DNA of 19,960 nt, from positions 72,947-92,906 of the forward strand of contig HF998353.1 in assembly GCA_000433735.1 (NCBI GenBank). Direction: 5' to 3'. This DNA comes from Clostridium sp. CAG:167. Its GTDB lineage: Bacteria; Bacillota; Clostridia; Lachnospirales; Lachnospiraceae. Positions 6,704-12,645 of the stretch are shown one piece after another; within the stretch, counting starts at the first letter, position 1; each line of letters opens with the position of its first letter. The position numbers and the translations under genes are program-made. The notes beneath the pieces were generated by a model. That model made no database searches. It was not told where the DNA came from and saw only the letters and a list, made by a program, of their open reading frames with translations.

Positions 6704-8404
6704 TTATTCTGTGGCGATACGCTCCACTTCAGATATCGATGTAACGCCTTGCAAAACCAGTTTGGCAGCACCACGGCGCAGTGTTGTCATCCCCTGCTGC
6801 AATGCCACTTTCTGGATTTCTTCTGCACCGCCGCCGGCTGCTACCACCCGTCGTATCTCCGGTGTCAGCGGCATGATCTCGTAAACGCCAATTCGTCCGC
6901 GGAATCCGGTACCGTTGCAGAATGCACAGTTGGTTCCACCCGGTTCATAAATCGTCGGCGTACCTTTTCCCTGCATACGGAGTCTCTGTTTATCCATATC
7001 ATTCATCGGATGAGGCTTCTTGCATTTTGGACAAAGTCTTCTCACCAGTCGCTGTGCAATGATACCTACCGTAGAGTCTGCGATCAGATACGGTTCAATT
7101 CCCATATCCTCCATACGGGTAATCGTACTGGCCGCACTGTTTGTATGCAGTGTGCTGACAACCAAGTGTCCGGTAATAGCAGCCTTTACCGCAATTCCCG
7201 CTGTCTCCTCGTCTCGGATCTCTCCGATCATGATAATGTCCGGGTCCTGACGCAGAATAGAACGAAGTGCCGAAGCAAAGGTCAGTCCCGCTTTTTCATT
7301 TACCTGAACCTGGTTGATTCCATCTACATCGGCCTCTACCGGGTCCTCAACGGTGATGATATTTACATCACCGGAATTTAACTCACTTAAAACAGTATAC
7401 AGTGTGGTAGATTTACCACTTCCGGTTGGTCCTGTTACCAGAATGATGCCGTGAGGATTTTTTACCAGTGCTTCAAAACGGCGCAATTCCTCTTCCGGGA
7501 AGCCCAGGTCTTTTTTATCCCTTGTCAGTGCCGACTTGGAAGCCAGACGCATAACGATCTTCTCTCCAAACACGGTAGGAAGACTGGATACACGGATATC
7601 GTATTCGACACGGTCAAACCGCTGTGTCATACGGCCGTCCTGTGGTGCTCTTTTTTCAGAAATATTCATTCCACTGATAATCTTGATACGGGCAACGATA
7701 GCCGGAAGAAGTTCTTTCTCATAGCGCATCATTTCCTGCATGACACCATCGATACGGAATCTGACGCGGACACTGTCCTCCAGTGCCTCAATATGTATAT
7801 CACTGGCACGCTCGTTTACGGCCTGCTCAATGATCTTGTTTACCAGCACTACGATCGGTGCTGTATCTACTTCCTCATTGTCTGCTTCCTGGCTTTCTCT
7901 GGCACTGATCTGCTCTTTACGCTCTTTACTGTAGGCATCTGCCATCTTGGCAACCTGCTCATTACCGTAGTATCTCTCAATACCAAAGCGGATATCCGAC
8001 GGCGATGCCACCATTGGCTCGATCTGCATATTGGTAACGATAGACAAGTCGTCAATAGCGATGATGTTCAGCGGATCTTCCATGGCAACCCGGAGAATAT
8101 TCGGATTATTCTCATCTACCTCAAAAGGAAGTACCCTGTGTTTGCGGACAATGGATTCCGACAAAAGTGCAATGACCTCCGGCTGTAATTTTGCCTCACG
8201 AACCCTGGCGATGGGAAATCCCATCTGCTTGTGGATTGCTTCTACGATTTCATTTTCATCGGTATAATTCAACTCGATCAGCGTCTCACCAAGACGAAGT
8301 CCCAGTTCTTTCTGTTTTTTCAGAGCTTCACCTAACTGCTCAATGGAAATGACCCCTGCCCCGACCAGCAGGTCTCCCAATCTCTTTCTTTTTCTACCAA
8401 CCAT
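6704..8404 (-). CDS. pilB: Pilus extension ATPase PilB with N-terminal MshEN cyclic-di-GMP-type domain
   Basis: 566 residues. The N-terminal GspE/MshEN domain (1-145) holds two 24-residue motifs at 8-31 and 37-60, separated by 5 residues. The first fits the published cyclic-di-GMP-binding pattern exactly (RLG..LV..G.I....L...L..Q). The second is close (RLG..LI..NY....I...I..Q). The ATPase core has Walker A GPTGSGKST (325-333), Walker B DIIMIGEIRD (389-398), His box TGHLVVSTLHT, and a zinc-type set C458-x2-C461 and C493-x2-C496, which is typical of PilB/GspE and absent from PilT. It is the hexameric motor that adds pilin subunits. The ATG at 8404 has AAGGTGAT upstream, overlapping the stop of the preceding small gene, so the two are likely coupled. 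Cyclic-di-GMP binding is predicted, not shown. Confidence 0.97.
   Translation of the reverse strand: MVGRKRKRLGDLLVGAGVISIEQLGEALKKQKELGLRLGETLIELNYTDENEIVEAIHKQMGFPIARVREAKLQPEVIALLSESIVRKHRVLPFEVDENNPNILRVAMEDPLNIIAIDDLSIVTNMQIEPMVASPSDIRFGIERYYGNEQVAKMADAYSKERKEQISARESQEADNEEVDTAPIVVLVNKIIEQAVNERASDIHIEALEDSVRVRFRIDGVMQEMMRYEKELLPAIVARIKIISGMNISEKRAPQDGRMTQRFDRVEYDIRVSSLPTVFGEKIVMRLASKSALTRDKKDLGFPEEELRRFEALVKNPHGIILVTGPTGSGKSTTLYTVLSELNSGDVNIITVEDPVEADVDGINQVQVNEKAGLTFASALRSILRQDPDIIMIGEIRDEETAGIAVKAAITGHLVVSTLHTNSAASTITRMEDMGIEPYLIADSTVGIIAQRLVRRLCPKCKKPHPMNDMDKQRLRMQGKGTPTIYEPGGTNCAFCNGTGFRGRIGVYEIMPLTPEIRRVVAAGGGAEEIQKVALQQGMTTLRRGAAKLVLQGVTSISEVERIATE
7407..7441. repeat. 35-bp exact repeat shared by pilB and pilT (copy 2)
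   Basis: Second copy of the 6257-6291 stretch, in the Walker A codons of pilB. Flanking sequences diverge at once. Confidence 0.8.
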
Positions 8405-8413
8405 ATAATCACC

Positions 8414-8548
8414 TTACTCAGCTTGTTTTTTATCCTTGTTCCGGCGAAGTTTGATGCCGGCCCATATACCTAATGCTGCCACCGCTGTAAATACTACAAG
8501 ACGGATTCCATAATAAATAAACGCTTCACCTACTGTATTTGCGTACAT
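8414..8548 (-). CDS. Small single-pass membrane protein at the head of the pilus cluster
   Basis: A 44-residue frame: MYANTVGEAFIYYGIR, then a hydrophobic helix (about residues 17-32, LVVFTAVAALGIWAGI) and a charged tail KLRRNKDKKQAE. The Lys/Arg-rich C-terminus predicts an N-out, C-in topology. It has a good ribosome site (AAGGAAGG, 8557-8564, 8 bases before ATG), fills the gap between hisIE and pilB, and its stop TAA forms part of the pilB ribosome site. I do not recognise a named family. Position and coupling suggest a pilus-related accessory or simply a small membrane protein co-transcribed with pilB. Being short, it could be missed by automatic annotation. Coding is supported by the start signal, tight packing and a coherent membrane-protein composition; function is unknown. 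Confidence 0.75.
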   Translation of the reverse strand: MYANTVGEAFIYYGIRLVVFTAVAALGIWAGIKLRRNKDKKQAE

Positions 8549-8566
8549 ACAATACACCTTCCTTTT

Positions 8567-9808
8567 CTATCTTCGATTTGCCAGTTCCTTTGTTACATCA
8601 TCCCAGGACAGACCGCACTCTGCCATTAATACCATCATATGATAAAGGAAGTCAGCAATTTCATATTTCAACTCTTCTGCATCCGGATTTTTAGCTGCAA
8701 TAATAATCTCTGATGCCTCTTCTCCGCATTTTTTCAGGATCTTATCAATCCCTTTGTCAAACAGATAATTCGTATAAGAGCCTTCTTTAGGGTTCTTTTT
8801 CCGCTCCAGGATTGTTTCCATATCCTCTTGTAAAATCGTCATCGGATTCACATCATTATATTCGGTCTTTGCCAGGTCTTTAAAAAAGCAGCTATAAGAA
8901 CCTGTATGGCAGGCGGCTCCGATCTGGTGCACCTTGGCTAAGATCGTGTCGTTATCGCAGTCTAAGGAAAGTTCCTTTACATACTGATAATGTCCGGATG
9001 TATCTCCTTTGCACCAGAGTTCCTGGCGGCTGCGGCTGTAATAAGTCATCCTGCCGGTCTCACAGGTAGCCTGATAAGACTCTTCATTCATATAAGCCAG
9101 CATCAGAACCTGGCCTGTTTTATAATCCTGTACTACACAGGGGATCAGCCCCTGGTCATTTAATTTAAATTCTGAAAATGGAATAGCGCTTTCAAACACA
9201 TTGGTCTCCACACCTGCTTCTTTTAATCTTCTCTTGACTTTCTGAAGATTTTTATTTTCATAGTAGTTGGTGGAGACTCCCAACACTCCCGGCAGTTTCA
9301 TCAGATCCTCCAGGTCGTTCCTCAACAGGCTGTCCCGGATCAGTACATTCTTGCCGGAAGCCAGTATCTTTTCACCCAATACTTTTCCTGCGTCTACATG
9401 TTTCAAAAGCAGTGTGTCTACCGGCAGGTCCATTTTTTCAAAAGCAAGTTCCTCTGCGATTTCTACCAAGATCTTATCCTTTCCAAAACGGTCTACTGCT
9501 TCTTTGACCAGTCTTTCGTCCGGACAGATATCATACTTGATCACCACTTTATCCGCTCCGGTATAAAATGCTTTTTTAATATCTTCAAACCGCTCTGCAT
9601 ACATTCCTGCTATAAACGGAATATCAATACTTTTTCCTACTTTTTTCAGTGTGCCCAAAAACTCTTCCCGTTCCTGGTCTATCTTGGAATAATTGTACAA
9701 AAAAAGCTGGTCTGCTCCCTGGAAACAGTATTGCTGTGCCATGTGTACAATATTCGACGCCAGTTCATTCTCTCCATTGATAAATGGAATAATCTTTTTG
9801 TAAGCCAT
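8567..9808 (-). CDS. hisIE: Histidine biosynthesis HisIE with an extra N-terminal HisF/HisA-like domain
   Basis: 413 residues from the ATG at 9808, preceded 6 bases away by GGAGGAG. An in-frame ATG at 9841 has no such site and lies inside hisB. Residues 1 to about 205 look like a shortened (beta/alpha)8 barrel of the HisF/HisA type: KKIIPFINGEN aligns with the KRIIxCLDVKxG opening of HisF, but catalytic Asp11 is Asn11. Residues about 215-310 are HisI (phosphoribosyl-AMP cyclohydrolase), with VLMLAYMN, YYSRSRQELWCKGDTSG, DCDND and ACHTGSYSCFF metal-site motifs. Residues about 323-413 are HisE (phosphoribosyl-ATP pyrophosphatase), with KKCGEEASEIIIAAK and EIADFLYHMMVL. HisI and HisE carry out steps 3 and 2 of the pathway. 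Starts 22 bp after hisB; the pilus cluster follows 18 bp later. The extra domain may be structural or a pseudoenzyme. Confidence 0.93.
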   Translation of the reverse strand: MAYKKIIPFINGENELASNIVHMAQQYCFQGADQLFLYNYSKIDQEREEFLGTLKKVGKSIDIPFIAGMYAERFEDIKKAFYTGADKVVIKYDICPDERLVKEAVDRFGKDKILVEIAEELAFEKMDLPVDTLLLKHVDAGKVLGEKILASGKNVLIRDSLLRNDLEDLMKLPGVLGVSTNYYENKNLQKVKRRLKEAGVETNVFESAIPFSEFKLNDQGLIPCVVQDYKTGQVLMLAYMNEESYQATCETGRMTYYSRSRQELWCKGDTSGHYQYVKELSLDCDNDTILAKVHQIGAACHTGSYSCFFKDLAKTEYNDVNPMTILQEDMETILERKKNPKEGSYTNYLFDKGIDKILKKCGEEASEIIIAAKNPDAEELKYEIADFLYHMMVLMAECGLSWDDVTKELANRR

Positions 9809-9830
9809 AGTTTTCTCCTCCCTGTGAGTG

Positions 9831-10418
9831 TTACAGTACACCTTTGGTTGATAATACTCCCTGGATCCTTTCGTCTACTTTGGATGCCATATCCATCGCC
9901 TTGGCTACAGCCTTAAACATAGCCTCGACTACATGATGGGTGTTTTCTCCTGCCATCTGGCGGATGTGCAGATTCATGCCAACACCGCCTGCCAGTCCCA
10001 TAAAGAACTCACGGACTACTTCTGTCTCCATGGTTCCCAGTCTCTCAGCCTTCAGATCGGCCTCAAAGTCAAAATACATTCTGCCGGAAAAATCCAGACT
10101 GGCAAGTACCAGCGCATCATCCATAGGAAGAATGAAATAACCAAAACGGGCAATGCCTGCCTTGTCTCCCAGCGCACTGAGAAATGCCTTACCCAGTACA
10201 ATGCCGGTATCTTCCACGGTATGGTGTGCATCTACCTGTGTGTCACCTTTTACCTTAACTGTCAGATCAAATAATCCATGTCGGGCAAATCCCTCCAGCA
10301 TATGATCGAAAAATCCCACCCCGGTATCAATGTTGTATTGACCGGTTCCATCTATGTTTAATTCAATATGGATCTGGGTTTCCTTGGTGTTTCTGTCACA
10401 TGTTGCTGTTCGGCTCAT
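9831..10418 (-). CDS. hisB: Imidazoleglycerol-phosphate dehydratase
   Basis: 195 residues, the exact usual length of monofunctional HisB. It dehydrates imidazole glycerol phosphate to imidazole acetol phosphate in histidine synthesis, as a manganese-bound 24-mer in the cytoplasm. The two metal-binding repeats are clear: GVGFFDHMLEGFARHG with DAHHTVEDTGI in the first half, and GENTHHVVEAMFKAVAKAM in the second. MSRTA at the N-terminus is typical. The ATG at 10418 has AGGGGG 7 bases upstream and lies about 32 bases from a predicted start of transcription. No N-terminal histidinol phosphatase domain is fused. It is first in its operon, followed by hisIE; the other his genes are not in this window. 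Confidence 0.97.
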   Translation of the reverse strand: MSRTATCDRNTKETQIHIELNIDGTGQYNIDTGVGFFDHMLEGFARHGLFDLTVKVKGDTQVDAHHTVEDTGIVLGKAFLSALGDKAGIARFGYFILPMDDALVLASLDFSGRMYFDFEADLKAERLGTMETEVVREFFMGLAGGVGMNLHIRQMAGENTHHVVEAMFKAVAKAMDMASKVDERIQGVLSTKGVL

Positions 10419-10456
10419 TGTTTTGCCCCCTTTTTTTATTCTACATACATAGTTTG

Positions 10457-10485
10457 ATTATACCTTTTTAATAAACAAAAAGCAA
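10457..10485 (-). promoter_or_regulatory. Promoter of hisB-hisIE (and possibly the pilus genes)
   Basis: On the minus strand: -35 TTGCTT (10480-10485), spacer of exactly 17 bases, perfect -10 TATAAT (10457-10462). The start would be near 10450, about 32 bases before the hisB ATG, leaving no room for a T-box or attenuator leader. The -35 touches an arm of the 10485-10554 inverted repeat. Since hisIE is followed by the pilus genes after only 18 bp, this promoter may also feed them. Confidence 0.85.
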
Positions 10486-10554
10486 GCCTATATTTGCTTG
10501 GTTTTGTCTTGGATTAGATTATTTACTTCCAGACACAACAAATAAATATAGGCT
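10485..10554. promoter_or_regulatory. Inverted repeat just upstream of the hisB promoter
   Basis: AGCCTATATTT (10485-10495) is repeated in perfect inverted form as AAATATAGGCT (10544-10554). Outside this core the arms continue to match imperfectly inward (TTG and TGTCT blocks) toward about 10509 and 10530. One arm touches the -35 box. Because it lies upstream of the predicted start it should act as DNA (a regulator site) or as the 3' end of an upstream transcript. There is no clear T run for a terminator. Confidence 0.55.
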
Positions 10555-10573
10555 GTTCTCTTGTTCTTTCTCT

Positions 10574-10770
10574 GTGATTTCAGGGACTGTTTTTTCGTGT
10601 CCTCCCCTGTCTGAAAAGTTTTGCCACGAGTGGGTATAAGCCCGTTGGTATGAGATGTCATGATCCATCATGACTTCCATACCGCTACGGGCTTATCGTA
10701 GCGAAAGCGCCCACGAGGAGCAAACTTTTCAGACAGGGGACACACCCCGAAAAAACCACCCCTAAATCAC
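10574..10770. repeat. Long palindromic intergenic element after trmD
   Basis: A large imperfect palindrome centred near 10665. Matching arm blocks: GTCATGAT/ATCATGAC (10657-10664, 10667-10674), GGTATG/CATACC (10647-10652, 10678-10683), ATAAGCCCGT/ACGGGCTTAT (10636-10645, 10687-10696), TGGG/CCCA, and TCCCCTGTCTGAAAAGTT/AACTTTTCAGACAGGGGA (10603-10620, 10723-10740). Weaker matches (T/A runs and GTGATTT/AAATCAC) carry it out to 10574 and 10770. The right arm contains an extra local hairpin GCTACG/CGTAGC (10684-10689, 10697-10702). The right end reaches the trmD stop codon. No transposase or coding frame is inside. It looks like a non-coding, MITE- or REP-like mobile repeat, or a very stable structured RNA. 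Identity is inferred; the symmetry is seen directly. Confidence 0.8.
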
Positions 10771-11462
10771 TGCCGCCGCTCCCACTCTTCATAGAGATCG
10801 GGCCGTCTTTCTTTAGTCCGGCGCAGGCTTTCTTCCTGGCGCCATTTGGCTATGTTCTCATGGTGGCCGCTAAGGACCCCATCCGGTACTTTCCGCCCCA
10901 GGATCTCAGCCGGTCTTGTATACTGAGGGTGCTCCAGGAGACCGTCGGAAAAACTTTCAGTCTCTGCAGATTCCTCATTATTTAAAACTCCCGGCACCAG
11001 CCTTGCTATGGCATCCATCATAACCATAGCCGGTAGTTCGCCTCCTGTCAGCACATAATCCCCAATAGACAGATAATCCGTAACAATCTCTTCCAGCACC
11101 CGCTCATCCACTCCTTCATAGTGGCCGCACAAAAAAACCACCTCGTCCTTTGTGCTGAGACTCTCTGCTTTTCTCTGGGAAAAAACTTCTCCCTGAGGAG
11201 TCATATAAACAACAGCCGGGCGTTTTCCTGCCCGGGAACAGATTTCTTCATAACAGCGGTAGATCGGCTCTGCTTCCATTACCATGCCGGCTCCGCCACC
11301 GTAGGGATAATCATCCACTTTGTTATGTTTATCCAGTGTGAAGTCCCGGATATTGAAAATTTCCAATTCAATCAGTCCCTGGTCAATGGCCTTTCCCATA
11401 ATGCTGGAACCCATTACCTGTTCAAACATTTCAGGAAATAATGTCATAACATAATATTTCAT
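10767..11462 (-). CDS. trmD: tRNA (guanine-37-N1)-methyltransferase
   Basis: 231 residues; the enzyme uses S-adenosylmethionine to make m1G37 in tRNAs, which prevents +1 frameshifting. It is a knotted SPOUT-class dimer. Motifs: DYPYGGGAGMVM (51-62), FLCGHYEGVDER (110-121), and the knot SIGDYVLTGGELP (132-144). SFSDGLLEHPQYTRP follows, with the catalytic-type Asp173, then VLSGHH (196-201). The ATG overlaps the rimM stop by 4 bases (ATGA), so the pair is translationally coupled. The C-terminus is normal in length, although a palindromic element begins at the stop codon. In Bacillus and many Clostridia rplS follows; here it does not. Confidence 0.97.
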   Translation of the reverse strand: MKYYVMTLFPEMFEQVMGSSIMGKAIDQGLIELEIFNIRDFTLDKHNKVDDYPYGGGAGMVMEAEPIYRCYEEICSRAGKRPAVVYMTPQGEVFSQRKAESLSTKDEVVFLCGHYEGVDERVLEEIVTDYLSIGDYVLTGGELPAMVMMDAIARLVPGVLNNEESAETESFSDGLLEHPQYTRPAEILGRKVPDGVLSGHHENIAKWRQEESLRRTKERRPDLYEEWERRQ

Positions 11463-11983
11463 TCATCCATTAATCCTTTCATTACATGTGCCACGACCCG
11501 GCCTTCTTCCGTATTTACTTCTTTGATACAGTCGTCGATCACCGGAAACAGCACCTCTCTGCCATCCGGAAGACCAATAGCAAACACATTATTGGCCCCT
11601 GTCTCGATCACATCCTTTACTTCACCGATCACCGAATCATCTTCTTCGTTGTACACGGTGGCACCGATCACATCACAGAGATAATACTGCCCCTCTTCCA
11701 GAGGCAGTGCATTTTCTCTTGTAACCATAAGATCGCATTTCCGGAACCCTTCTACCTCATTGATATTATTAAATTCCTTGAATTTAACAATCACCAGATT
11801 TTTGAAAAATCTGGCCCGCTCTATATGTAACAACAGATTGCCGTTTTTCGTTACAAGAACTACTTCATCTGTTTTTTTATACCGTTTTACATCATCTGTA
11901 GTAGGAAATACTTTTACCTCTCCTGCAATTCCGTGGGTAGTAGTCACTACTCCGATGCGGAGCAGATCATCTTTCTTTTCCAT
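11459..11983 (-). CDS. rimM: Ribosome maturation factor for 16S rRNA processing
   Basis: 174 residues with the two RimM barrels: an N-terminal domain (LLRIGVVTTTHGIAGEVKVF) and a C-terminal PRC-type barrel (about 95-174, with YYLCDVIGATVY, GEVKDVIETGANNVFAI and EVLFPVIDDCIKEV). RimM binds ribosomal protein S19 and aids folding of the 30S head. The ATG at 11983 is preceded by AAAGGAAAC-type sequence, a weaker site than its neighbours. It follows khpA after a hairpin and overlaps trmD by 4 bases. The B. subtilis order has ylqD between khpA and rimM; that gene is absent here. Confidence 0.96.
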   Translation of the reverse strand: MEKKDDLLRIGVVTTTHGIAGEVKVFPTTDDVKRYKKTDEVVLVTKNGNLLLHIERARFFKNLVIVKFKEFNNINEVEGFRKCDLMVTRENALPLEEGQYYLCDVIGATVYNEEDDSVIGEVKDVIETGANNVFAIGLPDGREVLFPVIDDCIKEVNTEEGRVVAHVMKGLMDE

Positions 11984-12015
11984 TGAACCGTTTCCTTTCT
12001 TTTACTTAGTAGAAA

Positions 12016-12040
12016 ACCCTGTAAGAAAATCTCACAGGGT
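12016..12040 (-). terminator. Hairpin between khpA and rimM, probable weak terminator or attenuator
   Basis: On the minus strand ACCCTGTGAG (12040-12031) pairs with CTTACAGGGT (12025-12016) around a 5-base loop; 9 Watson-Crick pairs and one G-U. A short T run (TTTTCT including the stem end) follows. It sits in the 77-bp gap between khpA and rimM and could cut read-through, so that rpsP/khpA mRNA is more abundant than rimM/trmD mRNA. Confidence 0.6.
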
Positions 12041-12060
12041 CTTTATGGTATTTCATTGTA

Positions 12061-12288
12061 TTACTGAATATCTACCATGATCTTTTTGTCTCCTTTAGAT
12101 CCGGCAGCACGGACTACAGTACGGATCGCTTTGGCGATGCGTCCCTGTTTTCCAATCACTTTACCCATATCGTCAGGAGCTACTGTCAGGCTGAGTACAA
12201 TCCCTTCCTCCGTCTCTGTCTCTGTGACAACAACTTCACTTGGATTGTCTACCAGTGCGCTAGCAATCACTTCTACTAACTCTTTCAT
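12061..12288 (-). CDS. khpA: KH-domain RNA-binding protein KhpA
   Basis: 75 residues (MKELVEVIASALVDNP) from the ATG at 12288, chosen because GGAGG lies 5 bases upstream. The frame could be extended to a TTG four codons earlier, but that would swallow the ribosome site. It is a single KH domain with the RNA-contacting loop GKVIGKQGRIAKAIRTVV (GKQG is the GxxG motif). KhpA pairs with KhpB/Jag in other Firmicutes and binds many RNAs, affecting cell division and elongation. Its place directly after rpsP, within the ffh-rpsP-khpA-rimM-trmD order, is conserved across Firmicutes. Confidence 0.95.
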   Translation of the reverse strand: MKELVEVIASALVDNPSEVVVTETETEEGIVLSLTVAPDDMGKVIGKQGRIAKAIRTVVRAAGSKGDKKIMVDIQ

Positions 12289-12327
12289 ACTAGCCTCCAA
12301 TCTTACATAGTCTTAGCACTATGCATC

Positions 12328-12573
12328 TTACTTTTCAATTCCTGCCTGTTTGAACAAACGAGCAACAACATCTGTAGGCTGAGCACCATTAGCTAACCAT
12401 TTCTTAGCTGCTTCCTCATCTACCTTAACAACGCAAGGTTCCTGATTTGGATCATAAGTACCAATCTCAGCGATGTTCTTTCCATCTCTTGGAGATCTTT
12501 CGTCAGCGACAACAATTCTATAAAATGGAGCCTTTTTCTGACCTAATCTTTTCAATCTGATTTTTACTGCCAT
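12328..12573 (-). CDS. rpsP: 30S ribosomal protein S16
   Basis: 81 residues, normal for S16. The opening MAVKIRLKRLGQKKAPFYRIVVADERSPRDGK is the family signature, and IGTYDP and WLANGAQPTD further on are also conserved. S16 is an early 16S rRNA-binding protein of the 30S body. A strong AAGGAGGTGA ribosome site precedes the ATG at 12573. It lies 72 bp after ffh and 39 bp before khpA. Confidence 0.98.
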   Translation of the reverse strand: MAVKIRLKRLGQKKAPFYRIVVADERSPRDGKNIAEIGTYDPNQEPCVVKVDEEAAKKWLANGAQPTDVVARLFKQAGIEK

Positions 12574-12609
12574 GATTTCACCTCCTTCAAGTGAACTAAA
12601 ATGATATAT

Positions 12610-12632
12610 CCAAACGCTAAAAGCGGTTTTGG
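12610..12632 (-). other. Stem-loop between ffh and rpsP
   Basis: CCAAAcgc and gcgGTTTTGG pair with a small bulge around a short A-rich loop. It lies between the ffh stop and the rpsP ribosome site. No T run follows on the transcribed strand, so it is more likely an mRNA-processing or stability element than a terminator. Confidence 0.4.
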
Positions 12633-12645
12633 TGTGATTTGTATT

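Larger units (their letters stand above)
10419..10766. other. 348-bp intergenic region between trmD and hisB
   Basis: No coding frame with a ribosome site was seen on either strand. From right to left it holds a long palindrome (10574-10770), an 11-bp inverted repeat (10485-10554) and the hisB promoter (10457-10485). The position usually held by rplS after trmD is empty here. Confidence 0.85.

Noticed and set aside
7451..8188. Plus-strand open frame of 245 codons opposite pilB
   Set aside because: Antisense shadow of the PilB coding region, with no start signal and no recognisable domain.
1..8404. Type II secretion system rather than type IV pilus
   Set aside because: PilT with AIRNLIRE, a PilM-PilN-PilO set and no secretin or GspL/GspC are found, so a type IV pilus fits better.
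10419..10766. T-box or histidine leader-peptide attenuator before hisB
   Set aside because: No conserved T-box sequence or His-codon run was seen, and the predicted start leaves a leader of only about 32 bases.
10574..10770. CRISPR repeat or integron attC site
   Set aside because: There is a single palindrome without repeat-spacer periodicity, and no integrase or cas gene is in the window.
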